Positions 1 through 8,361 of a stretch of 64,000 nt of DNA are shown here, piece after piece. A program made the position numbers and the translations under genes. Origin of the DNA: Nocardiopsis sp. NRRL B-16309 (lineage in GTDB: Bacteria > Actinomycetota > Actinomycetes > Streptosporangiales > Streptosporangiaceae); assembly GCF_001279585.1 (NCBI RefSeq), contig NZ_LGEC01000114.1:248001-312000 (forward strand), given 5' to 3'. A model generated the notes under the pieces. The model was not told where the DNA came from and ran no database searches. It was given only the letters and a program-made list of their open reading frames with translations. Position 1 is the stretch's first letter; the number at the start of each line of letters is the position of its first letter.

Positions 1-217
1 CTACGAGTACAGCAGCACCTGGGCCGACAGCCTCAGGGCCGAAGGCGAGGCCAGGGGCGAGGCCAAGGCGGTTCTGCGGGTTCTCGCGAGGCGCGGCGTC
101 GAGGTGCCCCAGGAAGCGCGCGAGCGCATCAGCCGGTGCACGGACGAGGAGACCCTCGGCGCGTGGCTGGACAGGTCAGTGACCGCGGCGACCGTGGACG
201 AACTGTTCGCCGAGTAG
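1..217 (+). CDS. C-terminal fragment of hypothetical protein (Rpn/PD-(D/E)XK-like family tail)
   Basis: The frame is open from the left edge and stops at TAG 215-217, so only the last 71 residues are present. The tail has a charged E-G-E-A-R-G-E-A-K stretch, then VLARRGVEVPQEARERI, then a short helix ending ATVDELF. I recognise this tail from actinomycete proteins of the Rpn/transposase-like nuclease type, whose catalytic N-terminus would lie off the left edge. The catalytic residues cannot be seen, so the assignment rests on the tail alone. It runs in the same direction as the MarR gene but ends 125 bp before it, with an operator between them. Confidence 0.55.
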   Translation, partial: YEYSSTWADSLRAEGEARGEAKAVLRVLARRGVEVPQEARERISRCTDEETLGAWLDRSVTAATVDELFAE

Positions 218-281
218 GTCCGCGTACGTGAACGGGTCCGGCCGCCGCGGGCGACCGGACCCGACCATGACCCGATCCGAT

Positions 282-304
282 GATTATAGGATTGAACTAT
301 AGTC
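282..304. promoter_or_regulatory. AT-rich inverted repeat upstream of marR gene
   Basis: GATTATAG (282-289) and CTATAGTC (297-304) form arms with one mismatch around a 7-bp spacer. A second quasi-palindrome, TTGAACTATAGTCAA, overlaps the right arm. This is the only AT-rich stretch near the MarR start, 39 bp upstream of its ATG. MarR dimers bind dyads of this size, so autoregulation is the likely role (inference). Confidence 0.5.
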
Positions 305-342
305 AAGCATTTTGATTGATCAGCGGATCTGGGGACCGAGCG

Positions 343-804
343 ATGAACAATGCCGCCGAATGGGAGACCCCCCTGTGGCACATGACCGGCTTCCGGCTGA
401 TCAAGCTGGGAGAACTGGTCCAGGCGACGACCGCCGAGGTCTTCGGCTCTTTGGAGATCACCTCGCGCCAGTTCCACGTGCTGTCGGCCGCCGCGTCCCT
501 GCCCACGCCCTCGCAGAAGGAACTGAGCCGGGTGCTGGGCGTGGACCCCAACGTGATGGTCGGCGTCGTCGACGACCTGGAGGCCCAGGGGCTGGCCGAA
601 CGCGTCCGCAACCCCCAGGACCGGCGGCGCTACATCGTCACCCCCACGGACAAGGCCCGGCGCCTGCTGGAGGAGTCCTACGCCGTCGTGGCCGCGGCCG
701 AGAAGGACCTGTTCGCCTCGCTGTCGGACCAGGAGCGCGCCGACCTGCACGAACTCGCCGGGCGCATGCTCACCGCCAACCCCCGGGTGACCAAGCACGA
801 GTAG
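343..804 (+). CDS. MarR family transcriptional regulator
   Basis: The 153-residue protein has the usual MarR length. The winged helix spans roughly residues 45-110: QFHVLSAAASLPTPSQKELSRVLGVDPNVMVGVVDDLEAQGLAERV (read in two parts) is the HTH, and the wing follows with the typical D-R-R-R-Y-I-V-T-P-T. ATG 343 is chosen over TTG 316 because GGGGA sits 7 bp upstream of it. An AT-rich dyad lies just upstream. The gene converges on the MMPL transporter gene 35 bp away, so a direct promoter-sharing link with that gene is absent; its target may be itself or the transporter at a distance. Effector unknown. Confidence 0.9.
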   Translation: MNNAAEWETPLWHMTGFRLIKLGELVQATTAEVFGSLEITSRQFHVLSAAASLPTPSQKELSRVLGVDPNVMVGVVDDLEAQGLAERVRNPQDRRRYIVTPTDKARRLLEESYAVVAAAEKDLFASLSDQERADLHELAGRMLTANPRVTKHE

Positions 805-838
805 GCGGGCGCGCCGCCCCGGCGCACCCCCGGTCCCG

Positions 839-3064
839 TCAGCCCTCCCTGATCCCGTACCGTTCCTGGAACCGCTTGAGCGGCGCCGGCGCCCACCAGT
901 TGGCCCGCCCGGCCAAGCGCATGAACACCGGGACCAGGACGGCGCGGATGAGCGTGGCGTCCACCAGGATCACCACGGCCATGCCGACCGCCAGCATCAG
1001 CAGGTAGAGGACGCTGGAGGACGCGTAGGTCGCGAACGACGCCGCCAGGATGACCGCGGCGGCGGTCACCAGCGGGCCGCTGCGCTGCAGGCCCGCCGCG
1101 ACGGCGCCCGTGGTGTCGCCGGTCGTGTCGTACTCCTCCTTGATCCTGGACATCATGAACACCTCGTAGTCCATGGACAGGCCGAAGGCGATGCAGAACA
1201 TCAGGATCGGGAACGTCGTCTCCAGGGTCCCGTTGGCGGTGAACCCGAGTACGCCCGACAGGTTGCCCTCCTGGAAGATCCACACGATCACGCCGAACAT
1301 CACCGCCAGGCTGAGCACGTTGAGCACGATCGCCTTGGCGGGCAGCAGCACGCTGCCGGTCATGAGGAACAGGATGACGAACGTGATCGCGAGGATCAGC
1401 CCGAACACCAGCGGCACCTGGCCCAGCAGGGCCTCGCGGAAGTCGGTGAGGTCGGCCGGGTAGCCGCCGATCTCGGTCTCGGCCGGGGCCGGGACGTCAC
1501 GGATGCGGTCAATGAGCCCGGCCACGTCGTCCAGTGCCTCGGCCTCGGGCACGACGGAGAACCAGGTCGCCTCGGCCGAGCCGAACCGCTCGACCGCGTC
1601 CGGCTGCGGGCCGGACAGCGCGCGGCCGTCGGCGTAGCCGCCGGTCAGGGCGTCCACCTGGTGGACGCCCTCCACCTCCGACAGCGCGGTCGCGTACGCG
1701 TCGATCTCGGCCGCGTCGGCCTCCCGCCCCGGCAGGTCGGTCAGGACCTGGACGGCGTCCATCTCCTCCTGGGCGAAGTCCGCCTCGATCCGGTCCTGCA
1801 CGTCGCGGCTGGAGGTGCCCTGCGGCAGCACGCGCGCGTCGGGCAGTCCGAAGTCCAACTGGACCACGGGCGAGGCGAGCAGCAGGACCAGGCCCAGCGC
1901 CGGGATCCCGTACAGCAGGGGTCGGCGCATCATCCGCAGCGACATGGTGTGCCACCAACCGCTGTCCGCGCGCGGCTCACGTTTGGGCCGCACGCGGTGG
2001 CCGACCTTGGCCAGGGCCGCGGGCAGGATCACCAGCGCCGCGAACACCGAGGTCAGCACGACCCCGACCCCGGCGTAGGCGAAGGACCGCAGGAAGGGGA
2101 AGGGGAAGAGCACCAGGCAGGACAGCGCGACCGCGACGGTCAGGCCGCTGAAGGCCACCGTGCGCCCGGCCCGGGCCACCGAGATCCGTACCGCCTCGGG
2201 GACCGCGCGCCCCCGGGCCAGCTCCTCGCGGAAGCGGTTGATGACGAACAGGCTGTAGTCCACGCCGAGCCCGATGCCCATGACCAGGGTGAGGTTGGCG
2301 GCGAACGTGGACACGTCGGTGAGGTAGGTGACCCCGCGCAGCAGGGCGAGCGTGGTGACCACGGAGAAGAGGCCCATGGCCAGCGTCAGGGCGGCCACGG
2401 AGACCCGCCGGTAGAGGACCAGCAGCAGGACGAACACGAGCGGGAGGATGATCAGCTCGGCCCGCACGAAGTCGGCCTGGGCCTGCGCGGCCGCCTGGCG
2501 GAACACCTCGTCGCCGCCGCCGACCGCCACGCTGATGACGTCGTCCCGCCGGGTGAAGTCCGGGGAGATCTCGGCGAGCGCGGTACGGGCCTCGGTGACG
2601 GTGCCCTCCATGCGCACGGTCACCAGCGCCTGGGTGCCGTCCTCGGAGCGCATGGCGGGCGAGTCGCCGCGCGACCAGTACGACGCCACCTCCGCCACGC
2701 CCTCGCGTGCGGCCAGCTCCCGCTCCACGGCGGTCGCCGCCTCGGCCACCGCGTCGTCGTCGACCGTGCCCTGGCGGGCGGTGACCAGTAGCAGGAAGTG
2801 GTGCTTACCCGTGCCGAACTCCGTTTCCAGGGCCTCCTCGACGCGCAGCGACTCCGAGCCCGGGCTCTCGAACCGGCTGAGCAGCAGGCGGTCCATCGTG
2901 CCGACCGCCAGCAGGAGGCCGACGAGCGCCAGGACGGCGCTGAGCACGATCACCCGCCCGGGGCGGCGCGCCACTCCCCCGCCGAGTCGGGAGAGGAGCC
3001 CGGGGCGCTCCGGCGGCGCCGCCGTCCGGGCGGGGGGCGGCTGTGTCGACGGTGACGTGGTCAT
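839..3064 (-). CDS. MMPL/RND family membrane transporter
   Basis: The 741-residue protein has the two-repeat MMPL architecture: TM1 near residues 40-60, a large extracytoplasmic loop, a TM bundle at about 205-390, a second loop, and a TM bundle at about 545-725. Each bundle carries the G-x-x-x-D-Y proton-relay motif: GIGLGVDYSLF near 267 and AFGLSMDYEVF near 631. MMPL proteins are proton-driven exporters of lipids, siderophores or hydrophobic toxins; the substrate here is not evident. ATG 3064 follows GGAAGG by 7 bp; a longer frame to 3130 adds an atypical Pro-rich extension without a ribosome site. The neighbouring gene to the right is a second MMPL protein of the same length, sharing limited sequence, so they are distant paralogues rather than a recent duplication. 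Confidence 0.92.
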   Translation of the reverse strand: MTTSPSTQPPPARTAAPPERPGLLSRLGGGVARRPGRVIVLSAVLALVGLLLAVGTMDRLLLSRFESPGSESLRVEEALETEFGTGKHHFLLLVTARQGTVDDDAVAEAATAVERELAAREGVAEVASYWSRGDSPAMRSEDGTQALVTVRMEGTVTEARTALAEISPDFTRRDDVISVAVGGGDEVFRQAAAQAQADFVRAELIILPLVFVLLLVLYRRVSVAALTLAMGLFSVVTTLALLRGVTYLTDVSTFAANLTLVMGIGLGVDYSLFVINRFREELARGRAVPEAVRISVARAGRTVAFSGLTVAVALSCLVLFPFPFLRSFAYAGVGVVLTSVFAALVILPAALAKVGHRVRPKREPRADSGWWHTMSLRMMRRPLLYGIPALGLVLLLASPVVQLDFGLPDARVLPQGTSSRDVQDRIEADFAQEEMDAVQVLTDLPGREADAAEIDAYATALSEVEGVHQVDALTGGYADGRALSGPQPDAVERFGSAEATWFSVVPEAEALDDVAGLIDRIRDVPAPAETEIGGYPADLTDFREALLGQVPLVFGLILAITFVILFLMTGSVLLPAKAIVLNVLSLAVMFGVIVWIFQEGNLSGVLGFTANGTLETTFPILMFCIAFGLSMDYEVFMMSRIKEEYDTTGDTTGAVAAGLQRSGPLVTAAAVILAASFATYASSSVLYLLMLAVGMAVVILVDATLIRAVLVPVFMRLAGRANWWAPAPLKRFQERYGIREG

Positions 3065-3146
3065 GTCCTGCCTTCCAGGGTCAGAAGGTGCGGGCGTGCG
3101 GCCCAGGGGCGGGCCGACCCTCGGCGGCACCGTACTATATGTAACT

Positions 3147-3158
3147 CCTATGAATAGG
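3147..3158. promoter_or_regulatory. Small dyad in promoter region of first MMPL gene
   Basis: CCTATGAATAGG (CCTAT/ATAGG arms) lies in an AT-rich island at 3131-3190, 83 bp upstream of the MMPL start. The rest of the 299-bp gap 3065-3363 between the two MMPL genes is GC-rich and shows no gene. The dyad is probably a promoter-proximal regulator site; no protein can be assigned. Confidence 0.35.
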
Positions 3159-3363
3159 GTGCGTGATAATATGCTTCACATACTGTTTACCCTGACGCAC
3201 GGACAGCCCGAGGGAGGCGGTCACGGCCCCGAACGGCGACCGCCCCCGAACCGGCCCCGGGGATGACACACGTCGGCCCGCGCCGGAAGGATCCGGCACG
3301 GGCCGTCCGCGACCTCGGGCGGGCGCGGGCCTCAGCGCCCGCCGCCCCGCTCGTCACGCCGCG

Positions 3364-5589
3364 TCAGATGCGCTCCAGCTCCCGGCCGCGGCGCTCCCGC
3401 GCGGTGGGCGCCTCCGGTTCGTCCTCCTCGCCCCCGCCCTCCGAGATGCCGATGCGGTCGTGCACCCACCGCAGCGGCCGCGGCAGCCACCAGTTGGCGC
3501 CGCCGAGCAGGCGCATCGTGGCCGGCACCATCACGGCACGCACGAGTGTGGCGTCCACGACCACGGCCAGCGCCAGGCCGATCCCGATGACCTTCAGGAA
3601 CAGCAGGCCGGAGGTTCCCATCGCCAGCAGGACCACCACGAGCAGCAGCGCCGCGCTGGTGATGATCCGCCCCGTGCGCTGCAGGCCCAGCGCCACCGAC
3701 GCGGTGTTGTCCCCACTGCGCAGGTACTCCTCACGCACCCGGCTGAGCAGGAACAGCTCATAGTCCATCGCCAGGCCGAAGGAGACGATGGTGATCAGGA
3801 CCAGGTAGGTGGGGTCGATCGTGCCGACGGCGTCGAACCCGAGCACGGCCGCGAAGCCGCCCTCCTGGAAGCCCCACACGACCAGCCCCAGGGACGCGCT
3901 CAGCGACAGGGCGCCCATCAGGACCGCCTTGACCGGCAGCACCACGGACCCGAAGGCGAGGAAGAGCAGCAGCAGGGTCGCCGTGGCCACGAAGGCGACC
4001 GTGACGGGCACCGACTCGACGATCGACGCGACGTTGTCCGTCTGCATGGCGGCCACTCCGCCCACCAGGGACTCCTCGGCGCCCTCGGGCAGCGGTTCGG
4101 ACCGCACGTCGGCGACCAGGCCCTCGATCTCCGGCGAGTCCGACTCGCCCTCGTAGGCGACCAGGACGTGCGCGATGCCGTCCCCGGTGCGCTCCACCGA
4201 GGCCAGGGCGGCCTCGGGCAGGTCCGCCAGCCGTTCGGCGTAGTCCGCCAGGTCGTCCTCGGCGACGTCGCCGACCACCGCCACGTGCAGCCGCCCCAGG
4301 CCGCCCGCGGGGAAGTCGTCGGCCAGCGACTCGGTCGCGATCCGGCTCCCGGCGTCCTCGGGCAGGTAGCGCTGGTCGGTGGAGCCGAGCTGGGCCGAGG
4401 CCAGCCCCGAGCTGAGGACGAGGAGCACGCCGCCGACCGCGACCAGCGAGACCGCGGGGCCGCGCATCACCGTACGGGCCAGCCGGGCCCAGCCCCCGGC
4501 CCGCTCGTGCACGGCGCCGGTGAGGGTGCGGCGCGGCAAAGGGATGCGCAGGCTGTCGATCCGGGACCCGACCACGGACAGCAGCGCGGGCAGGAAGACG
4601 AGTGCGGCGATCAGGTCGAAGGCCACGACGGCGATACCGCCCCAGCCGATCGACTGCAGGATCGGCTGGGGGAAGAAGAGCAGGCCCGCGAAGGCGATGC
4701 CCACGGTGACGCCGGAGAAGGCCACCGTGCGGCCCGCGGTGTCCACGGTCCGGCCCACCGCCTCGGCGATCGACCGGCCGCGGCCGGTCTCCTCCCGGAA
4801 CCGGCTGACGAGGAAGAGTCCGTAGTCGATCGCCAGGCCCAGGCCGAGGATGGTGGCGACGTTGATCGCGAACACCGACACGTCGGTGACGTAGGTCAGG
4901 GCGCGCAGGGCGGTGAGGGAGCCGAGGATGGCCAGTCCGCCGACGGCCAGGGGCACGAGCCCCGCGATGAGGCCCCCGAAGATCAGCACGAGCAGGAGCA
5001 GCAGGATCGGCAGCGTGACCAGTTCGGCGCGCACGACGTCGCTCTCGGCCGTGGCCGAGAGTTCGCTCTCGACCGCGACGGGACCGCCCAGGTGGACGTC
5101 GAGCTGACTGGACTCCAGGACCTCGGCGACCTCGTCGTACTGGTGGAGGCGCTCGGTGTGGTCCGCGCCGGACAGGGTGACCGGCACGTAGGTGGCGTGC
5201 ATGTCCTCGGAGACGAGCATGCCGCGCTCGGTCTCGCCCAGGTCCTCGTCGAGGTAGGTGTCGGCCTCGGCCACGGCGTCCTCGGGCAGCGCGTCCACGA
5301 CCCGCTGCACGGCCGCCGCGAAGGACGGGTTGTCCACGCGCATCTCGTCACTGCGGTAGACCGCGACGACGTCGACGTCATCGTGGCCGAGTTCGTCCTC
5401 CAGGAGCCGCACGGCCCGCGACGACTCCGAGTCGGGGTCCTCGAAGCCGCTCTCGCTGACATCGGAGAAGACCGCCGAGCCCCAGACCGCGGCGAAGACC
5501 GCGAAGAGCGCCGTGGCGACCAGGACCCACCAGCGGCGTCGGTGGGCGGCCAGCCCCAGGCGCCCGAAGATCCCCATGTGTGTGCGCAT
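3364..5589 (-). CDS. MMPL/RND family membrane transporter (second copy)
   Basis: This 741-residue exporter has an N-terminal TM at about 18-38, extracytoplasmic loops at about 45-190 and 395-520, and two TM bundles with the paired motifs GLGLAIDYGLF (near 254) and SFGLAMDYELF (near 607). The C-terminus is an acidic/Arg-rich cytosolic tail. ATG 5589 is preceded by GGAGGG at a 6-7 bp distance. It is divergent from the TetR gene at 5737 with an inverted repeat in the 147-bp gap, so TetR control of this exporter is very likely. Substrate unknown; a drug, lipid or pigment are the usual cargoes for this family. Confidence 0.92.
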   Translation of the reverse strand: MRTHMGIFGRLGLAAHRRRWWVLVATALFAVFAAVWGSAVFSDVSESGFEDPDSESSRAVRLLEDELGHDDVDVVAVYRSDEMRVDNPSFAAAVQRVVDALPEDAVAEADTYLDEDLGETERGMLVSEDMHATYVPVTLSGADHTERLHQYDEVAEVLESSQLDVHLGGPVAVESELSATAESDVVRAELVTLPILLLLLVLIFGGLIAGLVPLAVGGLAILGSLTALRALTYVTDVSVFAINVATILGLGLAIDYGLFLVSRFREETGRGRSIAEAVGRTVDTAGRTVAFSGVTVGIAFAGLLFFPQPILQSIGWGGIAVVAFDLIAALVFLPALLSVVGSRIDSLRIPLPRRTLTGAVHERAGGWARLARTVMRGPAVSLVAVGGVLLVLSSGLASAQLGSTDQRYLPEDAGSRIATESLADDFPAGGLGRLHVAVVGDVAEDDLADYAERLADLPEAALASVERTGDGIAHVLVAYEGESDSPEIEGLVADVRSEPLPEGAEESLVGGVAAMQTDNVASIVESVPVTVAFVATATLLLLFLAFGSVVLPVKAVLMGALSLSASLGLVVWGFQEGGFAAVLGFDAVGTIDPTYLVLITIVSFGLAMDYELFLLSRVREEYLRSGDNTASVALGLQRTGRIITSAALLLVVVLLAMGTSGLLFLKVIGIGLALAVVVDATLVRAVMVPATMRLLGGANWWLPRPLRWVHDRIGISEGGGEEDEPEAPTARERRGRELERI

Positions 5590-5620
5590 GCGTCGCCCTC
5601 CGCGAACGGTCTTCGTGTGG

Positions 5621-5648
5621 GTGAACAGTGTGAGCTAACGGTGTTCAC
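5621..5648. promoter_or_regulatory. Inverted repeat between MMPL and tetR genes
   Basis: GTGAACA (5621-5627) and TGTTCAC (5642-5648) are perfect 7-bp arms 14 bp apart in the gap between divergent genes. The position and size fit a TetR-family operator that represses both genes. The binding protein is inferred from adjacency only. Confidence 0.6.
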
Positions 5649-5736
5649 TAAAGCGTTCGGGCGTTACGATGTCAATGTCGCATTGTCGAGTCACGCGCCA
5701 CCGACCGGCGCGTGGAGACGGGGTGTTCCGCAGCAC

Positions 5737-6531
5737 ATGACCACACCGCAGGTCCCGGCGCCACCGACGGGCACGAGCCCCCTCACCCGGAGGGAGCGTG
5801 TGCGCGAAGCCACACTCCTGGAGATCAAGGAGACCGCCCGGCGCCACCTGGTCGAGCACGGCCCCGCGGGCGTGTCCCTGCGCGCCGTCGCCCGCGAGAT
5901 GGGGATGACCGCCCCCGGCCTGTACCGCTACGTTCCCGGGATCGACGCCCTGCTCGTGGCCGTCACCGCCGACCTCTTCGACGAACTGGCGTCCGCCGTC
6001 GCCGCCGCGGACGCCGGCGTCCCCGACCACGACACCGACCAGCGCATCCTCAGCTCCCTGCGCGCGTTTCGCTCGTGGGCGACCACGCACCGCGCGGAGT
6101 TCGCGATCATGTTCGGGCCGCGCACGGCCCCCGAGGCCGACATCACCCCCGCGGTGGAGGCGGGCCGCCGGTTCGGCGCCACGTTCTTCACGCTCTTCGA
6201 CCGGCTGCTGGCCGAACGGCGCTTCCCCCTGCCCGACGACGCGAGCGTTCCCGACGACCTCGCGCGGGAGCTGCGCTCGTTCGCGGACACCTGCGGGATC
6301 TGGACCGACCACATTCCCGTGGCCGCCGTCCAGGTCCTCGCCTCGTGCTGGGTGCGGCTGTACGGGGTGGTGTGCATGGAGGTCTTCGAGCACATGCACT
6401 TCGCCATGCACGACATGACGCCGCTGTTCGAGGCCGAGCTGTTCGACGTCCTGACCGGGCTGGGCGTGCGCTACACACCGCCCGGCGACGGGGGCGGCAC
6501 GGCCGCGCGTCCGAGCGACTCGTCGGATTAG
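5737..6531 (+). CDS. TetR/AcrR family transcriptional regulator
   Basis: The 264-residue protein has a TetR HTH at about residues 20-70 (GVSLRAVAREMGMTAPGLYRY, in which the recognition helix is TAPGLYRYV). The C-terminal ligand domain of about 180 residues resembles the TetR_C group with W-x-T-D-H near 185-190. ATG 5737 gives a short Pro/Thr-rich lead before the HTH; no strong ribosome site is visible. The divergent arrangement with the second MMPL exporter and the palindrome between them suggest that it represses that exporter and itself. Ligand unknown. Confidence 0.88.
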   Translation: MTTPQVPAPPTGTSPLTRRERVREATLLEIKETARRHLVEHGPAGVSLRAVAREMGMTAPGLYRYVPGIDALLVAVTADLFDELASAVAAADAGVPDHDTDQRILSSLRAFRSWATTHRAEFAIMFGPRTAPEADITPAVEAGRRFGATFFTLFDRLLAERRFPLPDDASVPDDLARELRSFADTCGIWTDHIPVAAVQVLASCWVRLYGVVCMEVFEHMHFAMHDMTPLFEAELFDVLTGLGVRYTPPGDGGGTAARPSDSSD

Positions 6532-6620
6532 GCCCCATACTGGAGTTCTGCGACACTTGCCGGATTCGCGCGCCGAACCGGCCAGCCCGGTGCGTCGGAA
6601 CGATAGCGAGGACAGACCCC

Positions 6621-7685
6621 GTGGAGAACCGACCCGGCGGCGGCGAACCGCCCGGGGCCGTGCCCTCCGGCCCGCAGGGCCCCGGCCCCGCAGCCCAGGC
6701 CCCGCGGCCCGCCCCGCCCGCGTACCCGGCCCCGCCGCAGGGCTACGGCGCCTTCCAGCCGCCCGCCTGGCACCTGCCGCCCGCGCCGCGGCCGGTGCCG
6801 CCGCCTCCCGCGCCCCCGTCCGGTCAGAGCGGCGCGGGCGTGCTCTTCGGCGCGGGCGTGGCCGCCGCGGTCGCGCTGTCCGCCCTGGCCGCGAGCGTCC
6901 TGATCGTCGTCACGACCCCGCGCGAGGAGCCACCCACCGGAGGGACCGACCTGTCGGTCCACTACGACGACGCCCTGGCCGCGCCGCCCAACCCGGTCAC
7001 GGTGGACCTGGCCGACCACCCCCTGTACGAGTCCGCCATGCCGGAGCCCGTGGACTGCGAGACCCCCGAGCTGCGGTCGGAGTCCGACGAGTCCTGGGAG
7101 GAGTTCGCGACCGCGGCCGGCGGCTGCCTGGAGGAGCTCTGGGCACCGGTGCTGACGGATCTGGGCCTGACGGCCGAGGCACCGGACTTCGCGGTCACCA
7201 CGGAGTCGCCGGATCCCGCCGACGCCGAGGGTTACACGCTCGCCTACTACGAGGGCGACTTCACCCGGATCACCGTGGTCCTGCCGAACGTGCGCGAACT
7301 CGGCGCCCAGGTGCTCCCGGACGAGCGCGAGCAGGTGTGGCTGGCCCTCATGGGACACGAGTACGGCCATCACATCCAGTACGCCACCGGCATCCTGCGC
7401 ATCAGCCACGACCTGCGCACGTCCGCCACCAGCGAGGCCGACGAGCTCGACGCCCTGCGCCGGACCGAGCTCCAGGCCGAGTGCATGGCGGGGATCGGGC
7501 TCCGCGGGATCACCGACGGCGGCGCCGACACCCTCGAAGTGGTCAACGCCAACTTCAACGGCGGCGGCGACCTGCCCACGCACGGAACCGCGGTCAACCG
7601 GGCCTTCTGGATGGAACAGGGCTGGTCGCAGCCGACCGTGGGCAGCTGCAACACCTACGGCGCCGACGACGACCAGGTCCTCTGA
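6621..7685 (+). CDS. Membrane-anchored neutral zinc metallopeptidase (YpfJ-like)
   Basis: The 354-residue protein starts at GTG 6621 with GAGGA upstream. Residues 1-73 are a Pro/Gly-rich cytosolic tract, about 74-97 is a single TM segment (VLFGAGVAAAVALSALAAS), and the rest is outside. The zinc site is H-E-Y-G-H at about residue 246, and the third ligand is expected in ELQAECMAG some 45 residues on. This H-E-x-x-H ... E-L-Q-A-(D/E)-C spacing is that of the YpfJ/putative neutral zinc metallopeptidase family (PF04228 type). Two further cysteines (CETP and GSCNT) may form a disulfide. Substrate unknown. It is a single-gene unit followed by a repeat block. Confidence 0.8.
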   Translation: MENRPGGGEPPGAVPSGPQGPGPAAQAPRPAPPAYPAPPQGYGAFQPPAWHLPPAPRPVPPPPAPPSGQSGAGVLFGAGVAAAVALSALAASVLIVVTTPREEPPTGGTDLSVHYDDALAAPPNPVTVDLADHPLYESAMPEPVDCETPELRSESDESWEEFATAAGGCLEELWAPVLTDLGLTAEAPDFAVTTESPDPADAEGYTLAYYEGDFTRITVVLPNVRELGAQVLPDEREQVWLALMGHEYGHHIQYATGILRISHDLRTSATSEADELDALRRTELQAECMAGIGLRGITDGGADTLEVVNANFNGGGDLPTHGTAVNRAFWMEQGWSQPTVGSCNTYGADDDQVL

Positions 7686-7710
7686 CCGAGCACGTGCACC
7701 GGAAGGCGCG

Positions 7711-8361
7711 CCCCGTCTACCGGCCGCCGTGCCCCGCCCCTGGGCGGCGAAGGTGAACGGCCTTCTCACAGGAACCACAGGGGGTTGGTCGGGCCGAAGC
7801 GAGGAACGAGCAAGGCAGTAGCGACGACGAAGGCCCCGGCGTGAAGCGCCCCGAACCACCGGGCCAAAGGAGGACCGCGCCGCAGGCGTCCGTTGAGGGT
7901 GGTGGCGGGCGACGGTGTGGGAACGAGCGGCGGCCCAAAGAAGGCACGGCCCCGTCTACCGGCCGCCCTGCCCCGCCCCCAGGCGGCGAAGGTGAACGGC
8001 CCCTCTCGCGGGGACCACAGGGGGGTTGGTCGGGCCAAAGCGAGGAACGAGCGGAGGCCCAAAGAAAGCACGGCGAGGGCGCCGACGGGTCCTGGAGTGG
8101 CTGGAGGTGCACTCCCGAGGAACGAGGGCGTGCACCGGAAGGCGCGAAGGCCCCGTCTACCGGGCGCCGTGCCGCGCCCCCCGGGGGGTGAAGATGAGCG
8201 GCCGCGCGCACGGGACCACAGGGGGGTTGGCCGGGCCAAAGCGAGGAACGAGCGGAGGCCCAAAGAAAGCACGGCGAGGGCGCCGACGGGTCCTGGAGGG
8301 CCTGGAGGTGCACTCCCGAGGAACGAGGGCGTGCACCGGAAGGCGCGAAGGCCCCGTCTAC
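7711..8361. repeat. Imperfect tandem repeat, about 201-bp period, three to four units
   Basis: The landmark CCCCGTCTACCGG recurs at 7711, 7950, 8151 and 8352, giving spacings of 239, 201 and 201 bp. The last two units are nearly identical over long stretches (shared GGAACGAGCGGAGGCCCAAA and GGTGCACTCCCGAGGAACGA). The first is diverged and carries about 38 extra bases. The block fills the 672-bp gap between the metallopeptidase and fprA genes. The final landmark covers the fprA stop codon and last codons. Open frames on both strands here are low-complexity and repeat with the DNA, so I do not call genes. Confidence 0.85.

Noticed and set aside
1..798. Long minus-strand open frame opposite the MarR gene and the partial gene
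   Set aside because: Low-complexity composition, no domain, covers a clear MarR gene; open because of high third-position GC.
3460..5736. Open frame continuous with the TetR gene, making a 1023-residue protein
   Set aside because: The front part is Gln/His/Arg-rich and antisense to the MMPL gene; the real TetR starts at ATG 5737.
7766..8272. Open frames within the 201-bp repeats, with recurring L-A-R-P-T-P-L-W
   Set aside because: The protein repeats only mirror the DNA repeats, with no ribosome site or family.
7711..8361. CRISPR-like array
   Set aside because: Units are about 200 bp with no short-repeat and unique-spacer pattern, and there are no cas genes.
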